From NCBI GenBank assembly GCA_044223975.1, contig JBGALI010000013.1, forward strand, positions 76,782 through 140,781: a stretch of 64,000 nucleotides of DNA, in the 5' to 3' direction. The notes under the pieces were generated by a model. The model ran no database searches. It was not told the origin of the DNA and saw only the letters and a program-made list of their open reading frames with translations. The position numbers and the translations under genes are program-made. Origin of the DNA: CAZCPB01 sp044223975 (GTDB lineage: Bacteria; Planctomycetota; Phycisphaerae; Phycisphaerales; UBA1924). Shown piece by piece: positions 41,289-49,570 of the stretch. The stretch's first letter is position 1. Every line of letters starts with the position of its first letter.

Positions 41289-43163
41289 TTGAACCATCAC
41301 ACGTCGCACACGGTAGCCGGGGGGCGGCGGCTGGTCCGCCTGGCCGGGGGGTTGGCCGTGGCCGGGGCGGCGTGGGCCGTGCTGGCCGTAGGGTGCACGC
41401 GTTCGGACGCGGGCACCGGCAAGCCCGCCTCGGCCCTCACCGCCGACCGGGCGAAGGTGAAGAAGGCTTCGTTCGACATCACGACCACCGCGTCGGGGGA
41501 GCTTGAGGCCAAGAACCAGATCGAGATCCGCAGCCAGCTCGAGGCCCAGTCGACGATCGTCAAGATCGTGGACGAGGGCGTCTCGGTCAAGAAGGGCGAC
41601 GTCCTGATCGAGCTCAACTGCGACAAGATCGACAGCTCGCTGCTGGATGCGCAGATCGCCCTCGAGGGCGCCAAGGCCGACCTCACCACCGCCGAGAACA
41701 ACCTCAAGATCCAGGAGACCGACAACTCCACCAAGACGCGCCAGGCCGAGCTCAAGGTCGAGCTGGCCAGGATCACCCTCGAGCAGTGGGAGCAGGGAGA
41801 GGTCAAGAAGAAGCGCCAGGACCTCGCGCTGGCGATCGAGAAGGCCGACCGCGACGTCAAGCGTCTGCGTGAGAAGTTCGACCGCAGCAAGGACCTCCTC
41901 GAGCGCGGCTTCCTGAGCAAGAACGATTTCCAGCTCGACGAGATCGCCAAAATCGAATCCGAGGCCGCCGTCGCCAAGTCGGCGCTCGAGAACACCATCT
42001 ACGAAGAGTTCACCTACAAGAAAGAACGCAAGAAGAACCTCTCCGACGTCGAGGACGCGGCGGCCGAGCTCGAGCGCACCAAGCTCAACGCCCAGAGCGA
42101 GCTGGCCAACAAGCGGGCCGCCCTCAACAAGGCCCAGGAACAGCTCAAGCGCCGCGACGAGCAACTCGCCAAGCTGCAGAAGCAGAAGGCCGCGTGCACG
42201 ATCATCGCGCCCTCCGACGGCCTGGTGGTCTACGGCACCAGCCTCGAACGCAACCGATTCGGCATGGGCGGCGACGGCGCGCTCCAGGTCGGTCGCGAGG
42301 TCTACCCCAACATGCTCCTCATGGTCCTGCCCGACACCAGCGAGATGGTCGCCTCCGTCAAGGTGCAGGAAAGTCTCGCCGGGCGCGTCCGGCCCGGGCA
42401 GGTTGCGAGCGTCCGCGTCGATGCCGCGGGCGGGCGCACCTACTCGGGCAAGGTCGAATCAATCGGCGTGCTCGCCGAGAGCGGCGGCTGGCGCGATCCC
42501 AACCTGCGTGAGTACACCGTCAAGATCTCGCTGCTGGACGTGGGCGACGCCAGCGGCCTCAAGCCCTCCATGCGCTGCGAGTCGCAGCTGGTCCTGGGCA
42601 AGGTCGACGACGCCGCGAGCGTGCCCGTGCAGGCCGTCTTCAACGACGGCGCCGTCCGCTTCGTCTACGCCTCCGAAGGATCGCAATTCGTCCGCGTCCC
42701 CATCAAGCTCGGTCGCCGCTCCGACACCACCGCGGAGATTTCCGCGGGCCTCACCGAGAACCAGGTCGTCCTGCTCCGCGAGCCCTCCCCCGGCGAGGTG
42801 CTCGGGCGCTCGTGGGACAAGGACCAGCTCACGGCCGCGGGGTACGCCGTCGGCGAGGACGGCCTCCCGTACGCCGCCGACGGCGAAGGCAAGCGCGGCC
42901 CCGGCGGCAAGGGCAAAGGCCCCGATTCGGCCAAGGGCCGCGCCAGGAACGATCAGATCGCCAAGCCCGAGGCCGGCGCCCGCGTAGCCGCGAAGCCGAC
43001 CGACGCGCCCACTGAAACTCCAAAGACCGATGCGACCAACGGCGAAGCCGCCAAGGCAGAAGCCGCCAAGCCTGAAGCGACCAAGCCCGGCGCGCCCGCC
43101 GCGGCAAAGCCCGCCGCGCCCGCCTCCACCGACAAGACCGCCGCGGCAAGCGGCACGAAGTAA
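41289..43163 (+). CDS. HlyD/RND-type membrane fusion protein
   Basis: A 624-residue periplasmic adaptor. TTG 41289 was chosen because AGGAGG lies 7 nt upstream. The N-terminus (HTSHTVAGGRRLVRLAGGLA) has a twin Arg and hydrophobic stretch ending in VLAVGC, a possible lipoprotein signal. Then the biotinyl-lipoyl half (ASGELEAKNQIEIRSQLEAQ ... IVDEGVSVKKGDVLIELNCD), a long coiled-coil hairpin (about 115-285), the second half (ACTIIAPSDGLVVYGTSLERN), a beta-barrel region and an Ala/Pro/Lys-rich tail (EAAKPEATKPGAPAAAKPAA). It would couple an inner-membrane exporter to the outer membrane, but no exporter gene is adjacent; the partner is elsewhere. The tail is unusual for the family. Confidence 0.87.
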   Translation: MNHHTSHTVAGGRRLVRLAGGLAVAGAAWAVLAVGCTRSDAGTGKPASALTADRAKVKKASFDITTTASGELEAKNQIEIRSQLEAQSTIVKIVDEGVSVKKGDVLIELNCDKIDSSLLDAQIALEGAKADLTTAENNLKIQETDNSTKTRQAELKVELARITLEQWEQGEVKKKRQDLALAIEKADRDVKRLREKFDRSKDLLERGFLSKNDFQLDEIAKIESEAAVAKSALENTIYEEFTYKKERKKNLSDVEDAAAELERTKLNAQSELANKRAALNKAQEQLKRRDEQLAKLQKQKAACTIIAPSDGLVVYGTSLERNRFGMGGDGALQVGREVYPNMLLMVLPDTSEMVASVKVQESLAGRVRPGQVASVRVDAAGGRTYSGKVESIGVLAESGGWRDPNLREYTVKISLLDVGDASGLKPSMRCESQLVLGKVDDAASVPVQAVFNDGAVRFVYASEGSQFVRVPIKLGRRSDTTAEISAGLTENQVVLLREPSPGEVLGRSWDKDQLTAAGYAVGEDGLPYAADGEGKRGPGGKGKGPDSAKGRARNDQIAKPEAGARVAAKPTDAPTETPKTDATNGEAAKAEAAKPEATKPGAPAAAKPAAPASTDKTAAASGTK

Positions 43164-43475
43164 TCGACTCCGTGTCCTTTAAAGAAGAGAGCCCCTCTCA
43201 CGGGGCTCTTCTCTCGCGCGCCGTCGTAGGTTGTCACGGCCTTCGTTGGTTGGCCGTCGGGTCTTTGCATCGGCCCGACTTGATTCACGGCGGCGGACGC
43301 TGACGCTCCTCCCTCTCTCGAACCCTGGGAGACTCGGAGCACCCGCAGCGTATCGGTTTCCCGCTCCGCTTCGAGTCGGCCACCGGGCCGACGAGCGGAG
43401 TGCGAACGGTGTTTCTCGCCCGTCGCACCGCGCGGTACACTGCCACCTCTTGAAACCACCGCGGGAGCCTTTGTG
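43164..43475. other. intergenic region, adaptor gene to acs
   Basis: A 312-bp gap. It contains a bulged hairpin at 43184-43214 (AGAGCCCC paired with GGGGCTCT, then TTCTCT), a weak terminator for the adaptor gene. A TACACT (-10 form) lies 40 nt before the acs ATG, leaving space for the GGGAG site. Nothing else was recognised. Confidence 0.5.
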
Positions 43476-45617
43476 ATGAGCGCACCGACGGCCGGCGCAC
43501 CCGGCGTGACCGGCGATATCGATTCCACCCTCCGCGAGAAGCGGGTCTTCCAGCCCCCCACGCCCGTGTCGCTGGGCTTCCCGAAGTGGCACGTCCCCTC
43601 CATCGAGGACTACCGCGCCCTGCACGCCCGCTCGATCGCCGACCCCAACGGCTTCTGGCGCGAAGAGGGCGCTCGCCTGTCGTGGTTCCACCCCTTCGAG
43701 CACGTGCTGGAGTGGGAACCCCCCGACGCCAAGTGGTTCGGCGGCGGCACCACCAACGCCTGCTACAACTGCGTCGACCGCCACGTGCAGGCCGGCTTCG
43801 GCGAGCAGACCGCGATCGTGTGGGAGGGCGAGCCCGTCACGCCCCGCACCAGCCACCCCGCCCCCGGCTCGCACTACGCCCACGAGCCGGAGATCCGCCG
43901 CCTCACCTACCGCGACCTGCAGATCGAGACCAGCCGCGTCGCCAGCGTGCTCAAGAGCCTGGGCGTTCACAAGGGCGACGTCGTCACCATCTACATGCCC
44001 ATGGTCCCCGAGCTGGCGATCGCCATGCTCGCCTGCGCCCGCATCGGCGCTGCGCACAGCGTGATTTTCGGCGGCTTTGCCCCCACCGCCATCTCCGAGC
44101 GCATGATCGACGCCAAGAGCCGCGTGATCATCACCGCCGACGGCGGCTACCGGCGCGGCGAGGTCGTTCCCCTCCTCAAGAACGTCGAAGAGGCCGTCAA
44201 CGCCCTCTCCAACCACGGCCACATCGTCAACCACGCGCTCGTGCTCAAACGCTCCGGCCACGAGGCCCCCAGCAAGCGCTTCAAGACCGGCGAATCGCCC
44301 GCCTCCCTCAACGACCACGCCACCAAGTTCCACTGGTGGCACGACCTGGTCCCCGGCGCCTCCGACGCCTGCCCCTGCGAGGCCATGAACAGCGAGGACA
44401 TGCTGTTCCTTCTTTACACCAGCGGCTCGACCGGCAAGCCCAAGGGCATCCTCCACACCACCGCCGGCTACCTGACTTTCGTCCAGACCACCGCGCGCCT
44501 GGCGTTCAACCTCATCCCCGACTCCGGCCAGCTCTTCTGGTGCTCGGCCGACATCGGCTGGGTCACCGGCCACAGCTACGTGCTCTACGGCATCCTCATG
44601 AACCGCGTGCCGACGTTGATGTACGAGGGCGCGCCAAACTTCCCAAGCAACGACCGCTTCTGGGACATCATCTCGCGCCACCGCGTTACTCAGTTTTACA
44701 CGGCTCCCACCGCCATCCGAACCTTCATGAAGTGGGGCCCCGAGTGGCCCGACCGCCACGACATGTCGAGCCTCAAGGTCCTGGGCACCGTCGGCGAGCC
44801 CATCAACCCCGAGGCATGGATGTGGTACCACGACACCATCGGCAAGAAGCGATGCCCCATCGTCGACACCTACTGGCAGACCGAGACCGGCGGCCACGTC
44901 TGCACACCCCTCCCCGGCGCCATCCCCACCAAGCCCGGAAGCTGCACGCTCCCCATGGTCGGCATCGACGCCGCCGTCGTGAACGAGCAGGGCCAGGAAC
45001 TCGGCCCCAACAAGGGCGGTCTCTTCGTCATCCGCAAGCCCTGGCCCGGCATGCTCCGCGGCGTCTACGGCAACCGCGAACGCTTCGTGAGCAACTACTG
45101 GAGCCGCGTGAAGGACGCCAAGACCGGCGCCCCCTACTACTTCTCCGCCGACGGCGCCCGCCGCGATGAAGACGGCTACTTCTGGATCCAGGGCCGCATC
45201 GACGACGTCATCAAAGTCTCCGGCCACCTCCTGGGCACGATGGAAGTCGAGTCCGCGCTCGTCTCCCACCCCATGGTCGCCGAGGCCGCCGTCGTCGGCA
45301 TCCCCCACGAGATCAAGGGCAACGCCATCTGCGCCTTTGTCACCCTCAAGACCAAGTGGTTCACGCAGCACCCCGGCCAGCAGCCCGACCAGGCCATGAA
45401 AGCCGAACTCACCGCCCACGTCGCCCACGAAGTCGGCGCGCTGGCCAAGCCCGACCAGATCCGCTTCGCCGAAGCGCTCCCCAAAACCCGCAGCGGCAAG
45501 ATCATGCGGCGATTGCTGAGGGATGTTGCCGCGGGCGTCGAAAAGATCACGCAGGACACAACGACGCTGGAGGATTTCAGCGTGGTGGCGAGGTTGAGGG
45601 AGAGCGATGAGGAGTGA
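43476..45617 (+). CDS. acs: acetyl-CoA synthetase
   Basis: Activates acetate (ATP + acetate + CoA to acetyl-CoA + AMP + PPi). A 713-residue ANL enzyme from ATG 43476, with GGGAG 8 nt upstream; GTG 43473 is less likely. Motifs: RLSWFHPFEHVLEWEPPDAKWF (Acs N-domain), AAHSVIFGGFAPTAISERM, the P-loop A3 motif YTSGSTGKPKGILHT, VDTYWQTETGGHVCTPLPGA, YFSADGARRDEDGYFWIQGRIDDVIKVSGH and the acetylatable Lys in LPKTRSGKIMRRLLR. Length is about 60 more than E. coli Acs. The last 41 bp overlap a convergent gene. No actP or regulator gene is visible. Confidence 0.96.
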   Translation: MSAPTAGAPGVTGDIDSTLREKRVFQPPTPVSLGFPKWHVPSIEDYRALHARSIADPNGFWREEGARLSWFHPFEHVLEWEPPDAKWFGGGTTNACYNCVDRHVQAGFGEQTAIVWEGEPVTPRTSHPAPGSHYAHEPEIRRLTYRDLQIETSRVASVLKSLGVHKGDVVTIYMPMVPELAIAMLACARIGAAHSVIFGGFAPTAISERMIDAKSRVIITADGGYRRGEVVPLLKNVEEAVNALSNHGHIVNHALVLKRSGHEAPSKRFKTGESPASLNDHATKFHWWHDLVPGASDACPCEAMNSEDMLFLLYTSGSTGKPKGILHTTAGYLTFVQTTARLAFNLIPDSGQLFWCSADIGWVTGHSYVLYGILMNRVPTLMYEGAPNFPSNDRFWDIISRHRVTQFYTAPTAIRTFMKWGPEWPDRHDMSSLKVLGTVGEPINPEAWMWYHDTIGKKRCPIVDTYWQTETGGHVCTPLPGAIPTKPGSCTLPMVGIDAAVVNEQGQELGPNKGGLFVIRKPWPGMLRGVYGNRERFVSNYWSRVKDAKTGAPYYFSADGARRDEDGYFWIQGRIDDVIKVSGHLLGTMEVESALVSHPMVAEAAVVGIPHEIKGNAICAFVTLKTKWFTQHPGQQPDQAMKAELTAHVAHEVGALAKPDQIRFAEALPKTRSGKIMRRLLRDVAAGVEKITQDTTTLEDFSVVARLRESDEE

Positions 45618-46293
45618 TCGCCTCGCCGCACTCCGGGCACGTCACGTTCGTTCCGGCAAGATCGTAACCGCACGTCACGCATCGGTTGTGACGCGATCGA
45701 TTCCACCGCTGCGCCCACGGCACGCCAAAGACCAGACCCGACACGAGCAGGACACACAGCACGAAATTGACTACCGCACCGATCCAATGGACGCGGCAGG
45801 GCGGCACGCAAGTGCCGGAACTCCTCCCGCCAATCTGCACCGCCCATCCTCCGTCGATGTCCATATCGGTGCTGGTCACTCCGGCCTGGATGGCGCTCGT
45901 CCCCGATGTCGTTACAAACATGCACAGCATCGGCCACCCATACGCGTCGGCCCCGCTCGCCGCGTCTGGTGCAAGCGCGGGCGTTGGAACCCAGCTCGGT
46001 GCCGATACTCGATTTCCTTTGACCTTCTCTGCGGTGACTGGAGCGATGGTCAAGGTCCAACTCTCAAAGCCCGGCCCATGATGAGTCATCCCCACCAACA
46101 CTCGCGCCGGCAAAACGGCCTTGTCGATAATCACGCCCACCGAAGGCTGGTATCCACGGTTCTTTCGATAAGGCCATTGCTGCCAGAGTGCTGCGCCCCA
46201 CGCCAACCCGAGCACAAGTGCGGTTGCAAGCAGGCCGACGAACGCCAGCCTCAGGCCCAATCGGATTCGTGAAGATCGGGCAACACGATTCAT
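45577..46293 (-). CDS. membrane protein with a C-terminal zinc ribbon
   Basis: A 238-residue protein; a TACACT -10 lies 8 nt before the ATG with no Shine-Dalgarno. One hydrophobic segment near 13-34 (GLRLAFVGLLATALVLGLAWGAALW), an extracytoplasmic region of about 130 residues, a second segment near 171-190 (GAVVNFVLCVLLVSGLVFGVPW), and a zinc ribbon CVTCGYDLAGTNVTCPECG (205-223). The same layout occurs in the proteins at 23789 and 58308. It overlaps the end of acs by 41 bp in antisense. Function unknown; the ribbon is typical of this phylum. Confidence 0.7.
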   Translation of the reverse strand: MNRVARSSRIRLGLRLAFVGLLATALVLGLAWGAALWQQWPYRKNRGYQPSVGVIIDKAVLPARVLVGMTHHGPGFESWTLTIAPVTAEKVKGNRVSAPSWVPTPALAPDAASGADAYGWPMLCMFVTTSGTSAIQAGVTSTDMDIDGGWAVQIGGRSSGTCVPPCRVHWIGAVVNFVLCVLLVSGLVFGVPWAQRWNRSRHNRCVTCGYDLAGTNVTCPECGEAITPHRSPSTSPPR

Positions 46294-46301
46294 GCTCGCT
46301 C

Positions 46302-46307
46302 AGTGTA
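46302..46307 (-). promoter_or_regulatory. -10 box (TACACT), probable leaderless promoter
   Basis: On the minus strand TACACT ends 8 nt before the ATG at 46293 and there is no Shine-Dalgarno between them. Confidence 0.5.
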
Positions 46308-46321
46308 CTTTGTCGGCCGCG

Positions 46322-47542
46322 TCATAGATTCCACACCGCCCCCACCGGCACCGCCACCATCCCCCCCCCAAACCCCACCGTCTCCCGCCCGTCATACACC
46401 ACCACCCCGCGCCTGAACTTCTTCCCCGCCACCTCGCTCAGCGCGTGCAGCCCCTTGAAATCGCCCGCCCCCACCGTTGCCCCCGCCTTCACCTCAACCC
46501 CCACCACCTCTCCCGCGGGGTTCTCCAGCACCACATCCACCTCGCGCCCCGCGAGCGTTCTGAAGTGGTGAAGGCTCACGCGCTCCTCGCTCCACCCCGC
46601 CATCTTCCGCAGTTCGTTCACCACGAAACTCTCGATCAGCGCCCCGTACAGGGTCGGTGATTCCTCCAGCCGTCGCGTGTCCGCGCCCAGCAGGTGCGCG
46701 GTCAGCCCCGTGTCCACCAGGTGCAACTTCGGCGACTTGGTCAGACGCAGCCCCAGATTGGTCGACCACGCCGTCAACGGCGCGACCAGAAACGTCGCTT
46801 CCAGCAGCGTCATATAGCGGCGCAGTGTCGTCACCGGAATCCCGAGCGAGCGCGACAGGTCCGAGTGGTTCAGCAGCCCCGCCGAGCGCGACGCCAGCAG
46901 CGCGAGCAAGCGCGGCAGCTCCGTCAGCCCCTCGATGTTCGCCATGTCGCGCACGTCGCGCCCGAGCACGCTCGCCACATAAGACGAGTACCACGCAGCC
47001 CGGCGAGTCTCGCTGTCGCGCGCAACTGGCTCAGGGAACCCGCCGCGCACGATCCGCTCGGCCAGCTCGCTCTCGCCCTTGGCGTTGAACACCGGCATCT
47101 TCTTCGCGAACGCCGCATCGATGAACGACTCGCGCCGCCCCTCGATCTCCCCCTGCGAGAGCGGCCACAGCGTAATGATCTCGACCCGTCCCGCCAGCGA
47201 TTCCGACACCCGCGGCAGCAGCATCGCGTTCGCCGATCCCGTCAAGAGGAACCGCCCCGGCGTCCGCTTCCGGTCCACCGCCGCCTTGATCGCGCGGAAC
47301 AACTCCGGCGCCCTCTGCACCTCGTCGATCACCACCGGTCCGTCAAGCCCGCCCACGAATCCCGCCGGGTCGCTGCTCGCGGCGCTCAGCGCCCCCGCGT
47401 CGTCCAGCGTGATGTACCGGCGCGCGGGGTCCATCTCACGCGCCAGCGTGGACTTGCCGACCTGGCGCGCCCCGTGGAGAAGGACCACCGGGGTGTCCCC
47501 CAGAGCCGCGGCGACCGAGGATTCCATATTCCGTCGGACCAT
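46322..47542 (-). CDS. AAA-family ATPase with a DUF4143 domain
   Basis: A 406-residue ATPase: Walker A LLHGARQVGKSTLAREM near 21-37, Walker B-like PVVIDEVQRAPELFRAIKAAVD, sensor FLLTGSANAMLLPRVSESLAGRV and, from about 195, the DUF4143 domain (ASVLGRDVRDMANIEGLTELPRLLALLASR, then a winged helix LLNHSDLSRSLGIPVTTLRRYM) and FRTLAGREVDVVLENPAGEVVGVEVKAG, a restriction-nuclease-like fragment with the core Asp, and Glu/Val-Lys (D-x-ExK) seen in PD-(D/E)XK proteins. Start is ATG 47542 or the internal Met at 47527. The promoter region overlaps an array of 22-bp-period palindromes. Family function is uncertain; such genes are often acquired and linked to DNA metabolism or toxin-antitoxin-like regulation. 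Confidence 0.85.
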   Translation of the reverse strand: MVRRNMESSVAAALGDTPVVLLHGARQVGKSTLAREMDPARRYITLDDAGALSAASSDPAGFVGGLDGPVVIDEVQRAPELFRAIKAAVDRKRTPGRFLLTGSANAMLLPRVSESLAGRVEIITLWPLSQGEIEGRRESFIDAAFAKKMPVFNAKGESELAERIVRGGFPEPVARDSETRRAAWYSSYVASVLGRDVRDMANIEGLTELPRLLALLASRSAGLLNHSDLSRSLGIPVTTLRRYMTLLEATFLVAPLTAWSTNLGLRLTKSPKLHLVDTGLTAHLLGADTRRLEESPTLYGALIESFVVNELRKMAGWSEERVSLHHFRTLAGREVDVVLENPAGEVVGVEVKAGATVGAGDFKGLHALSEVAGKKFRRGVVVYDGRETVGFGGGMVAVPVGAVWNL

Positions 47543-47625
47543 GGTCTAATTTCGACCATCCTATGGTCGAAAATCAACCGCGCAATGGTCAAAATTTGAC
47601 CACCTTGTGGTCGAAATTCGACCAC
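47541..47625. promoter_or_regulatory. array of four 17-bp palindromes at a 22-bp period
   Basis: Copies at 47541, 47563, 47585 and 47607, each starting 22 bp after the last. Copy 4 is TGGTCGAAATTCGACCA (perfect palindrome) and copy 3 is TGGTCAAAATTTGACCA (also perfect, with paired changes). Copy 1 has one mismatch, copy 2 a degraded right half. The array covers the start codon and upstream region of the DUF4143 gene. A TAGGAT lies between copies 1 and 2 on the minus strand. The spacing of 22 bp (about two helical turns) suits a cooperative repressor or an iteron set. Confidence 0.75.
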
Positions 47626-47779
47626 TCAAATGTACGGCTGGGGTTTGGATACGCCTGCCCCAATACAAGCCGGGTGCGATCGCCAGCCGAGCCCCCCGGT
47701 GCAGCCACCCAATCGTCCCTTGGGCGTGCGGTAGACTGCTCACGAATCCTCATTCCCTCGCGCCCTGCGGGAGCCCCCC

Positions 47780-49057
47780 ATGCAACGCCGCCACTTCCTC
47801 ACCCTCACCGGCGCCACCCTCGCCTCCGCCGCTGCCGGCCGCGCCCGCGCCGTCACAACCCCCGCTCTGCGCTCTCCCTCGCGCCCCGCCGCCCCCGTCT
47901 CCTGGGACACCCTCCGCGACCAGTTCGAGCTCTCCCCCGACACCCTCAACTTCGCCGGTTTCTTCCTCGCCCAGGTGCCGCGCCCCGTCCGCGATGCCGT
48001 CGCGCGCCACCGCGCCGAGTTCGACAAGGACCCGATGGGCTACTGGGAATCTAGCCATTCCGGCGCCGAGAACGCCGTGCGCGCTGCCGCGGGCGAGTAC
48101 TTCGGCGTCAACGGCCCGCGCGAGATCGCCCTCACCGACAGCACCACCATGGGCCTCGGCCTTCTCTACGCGGGCATCATCATGCGGCCCGGCCAGCACG
48201 TGCTTTCCACCGTCCACGACCACTGGGCCACCAACGCCGCCCTTGACATGCGCGCCGCCAAGACCGGCAACAAGGTCAACCGCATCACGCTCTACGAAAA
48301 CCCCGCCGCGGCAAGCGCCGGGGACATCGTCGCCCGGATCCGCGCCGCCATCACGCCCGAGACGCGCATCCTTGCCCTCACCTGGCTGCACTCGGTCAGC
48401 GGCGTGAAGCTGCCCCTCGCGCGCATCGCCGAGGTCGTCGCCGACGCCAACGTCGGGCGCGGCATGGATGAACGGCTCCTCTTCTGCGTCGACGGTGTTC
48501 ATGGCTCGGGCATCGACGATGTCACCATGCCCCAGCTCGGCGTCGACTTCCTCTCCGCCGGCACGCACAAGTGGCTCCTGGGCCCCCGCGGCACCGGAAT
48601 CCTGTGGGGACGCGAGGCCCTCTGGGAACAGGTCATCCCCTCCATCTGCTCCTTCAGCGGCAACGACACGCCCGCGCAGCGCTTCACCCCCGGCGGCTTC
48701 CATTCGTTCGAGAACCGCTGGGCCGCCGACGAGGCCTTCAAGTTCCACCTCGCCCTGGGCAAGCCGCGCGTCGCCCAGCACCTCCGCGCCATGAACGAGC
48801 GCGTCCGCGACGAGTTTGCCCGCATCCCGAGCCTCGCCCTCCACACCCCGCGCGACTGGGAGCTCTCCGCCGGCATCACCTGCTTCATGGTCGAGGGCCA
48901 GACGCCGACGCAGGTCGTCGAGAAGCTCAAGCAGCGCGGCATCACCGCCAGCGTCTCGCCCTACACGCCCCAGACCGCCCGCGTCGCCTGCTGCATGTGG
49001 AACACCGACGACGAGGTGAGCGTGCTGGTGAAGGAAGTGAAGCGGGTCTGCGCCTGA
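47780..49057 (+). CDS. class V aminotransferase (Tat-exported)
   Basis: A 425-residue PLP enzyme. The N-terminus has a Tat motif (RRHFLTLTGATLASAAAG), so it is probably exported folded with its cofactor. Features: NFAGFFLAQVPRPVRDAV, SGAENAVRAAAGEYFGV, LTDSTTMGLGLLYAGIIM, ILALTWLHSVSGVKLPLARI, LLFCVDGVHGSGIDDVTM and the PLP Lys in LSAGTHKWLLGPRGTGILWG. It resembles isopenicillin-N-epimerase/cysteine desulfurase-like members. Whether it is an epimerase, lyase or desulfurase cannot be determined. GGGAG lies 8 nt upstream, and a TAGACT is about 50 nt before the ATG. Confidence 0.85.
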   Translation: MQRRHFLTLTGATLASAAAGRARAVTTPALRSPSRPAAPVSWDTLRDQFELSPDTLNFAGFFLAQVPRPVRDAVARHRAEFDKDPMGYWESSHSGAENAVRAAAGEYFGVNGPREIALTDSTTMGLGLLYAGIIMRPGQHVLSTVHDHWATNAALDMRAAKTGNKVNRITLYENPAAASAGDIVARIRAAITPETRILALTWLHSVSGVKLPLARIAEVVADANVGRGMDERLLFCVDGVHGSGIDDVTMPQLGVDFLSAGTHKWLLGPRGTGILWGREALWEQVIPSICSFSGNDTPAQRFTPGGFHSFENRWAADEAFKFHLALGKPRVAQHLRAMNERVRDEFARIPSLALHTPRDWELSAGITCFMVEGQTPTQVVEKLKQRGITASVSPYTPQTARVACCMWNTDDEVSVLVKEVKRVCA

Positions 49058-49205
49058 TTCCCCGGGAACGCCGGGACCGCGCCCTCGCCGCGGATTGCAC
49101 GTAGAATCGAGCTACGCACCCGTGCGCCCGGGGCCGGCGGATGTCCCGTCGGTGCCGGCCGGGGCGGCGTTCTCTGCCCGGGCGCGGTTCTTTAGGAGTT
49201 GATCC

Positions 49206-49493
49206 ATGTCCAAGCGGATGATTCTCGCGACCGGTCTGTTCGCCGCGTGCCTGGCGCTCGGCGCCTGCAGCTCGACGTCCAAGACCGAGGCCAAGTCCGA
49301 CGCCACCAAGACCGTGGCGTCCAAGACCGTCAACACCACCTGCCCGATCGGCAATGAGCCGGTCGACCCCAAGGTCACCACCGCGTCGTACAAGGGCCAG
49401 AACGTCGGCTTCTGCTGCGCCGGCTGCAAGGGCAAGTTCGAGGCGATGTCGGACTCCGACAAGGCCGCCAAGATGGCCGCGGTCACCAAGTAA
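49206..49493 (+). CDS. small lipoprotein with a metal-binding CxxC/FCCxxC motif
   Basis: A 95-residue lipoprotein; AGGAG lies about 6 nt upstream. The signal ends with LALGACSS (lipobox, Cys 21). After a Lys/Thr linker comes a short domain: TTCPIGNEPVDPKV, then YKGQNVGFCCAGCKGKFEAM, which resembles YHS/TRASH-type heavy-metal sites (Cys in 'CPIGNEPV' plus FCCAGC). It may bind Cu or another soft metal at the periplasmic side of a membrane. Followed by a clean terminator. Function not known. Confidence 0.75.
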   Translation: MSKRMILATGLFAACLALGACSSTSKTEAKSDATKTVASKTVNTTCPIGNEPVDPKVTTASYKGQNVGFCCAGCKGKFEAMSDSDKAAKMAAVTK

Positions 49494-49510
49494 TCGCACT
49501 CCGATCAGCG

Positions 49511-49555
49511 AAAAACCCGGGAAGCCCCCCAGCGGGCCCTTCCCGGGCTTTTTTC
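49511..49555. terminator. intrinsic terminator (bidirectional)
   Basis: CCCGGGAAG (49516-49524) pairs with CTTCCCGGG (49539-49547), followed by a T-run (49549-49554) and preceded by AAAAA, between the small lipoprotein gene and the convergent Ig/dockerin gene. Confidence 0.9.
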
Positions 49556-49570
49556 TGCGCCGGGGCCGGG

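Noticed and set aside
47541..47625. The palindrome array as a CRISPR
   Set aside because: The repeat is 17 bp and the spacer 5 bp, far too short, and no cas genes are nearby. It fits a regulatory or iteron array better.
47386..47625. A short minus-strand frame through the palindrome array (MVEFRPQGGQ)
   Set aside because: The 22-bp period is not a multiple of 3, so the repeats are not translated as repeats, and the frame overlaps the ATPase gene out of frame.
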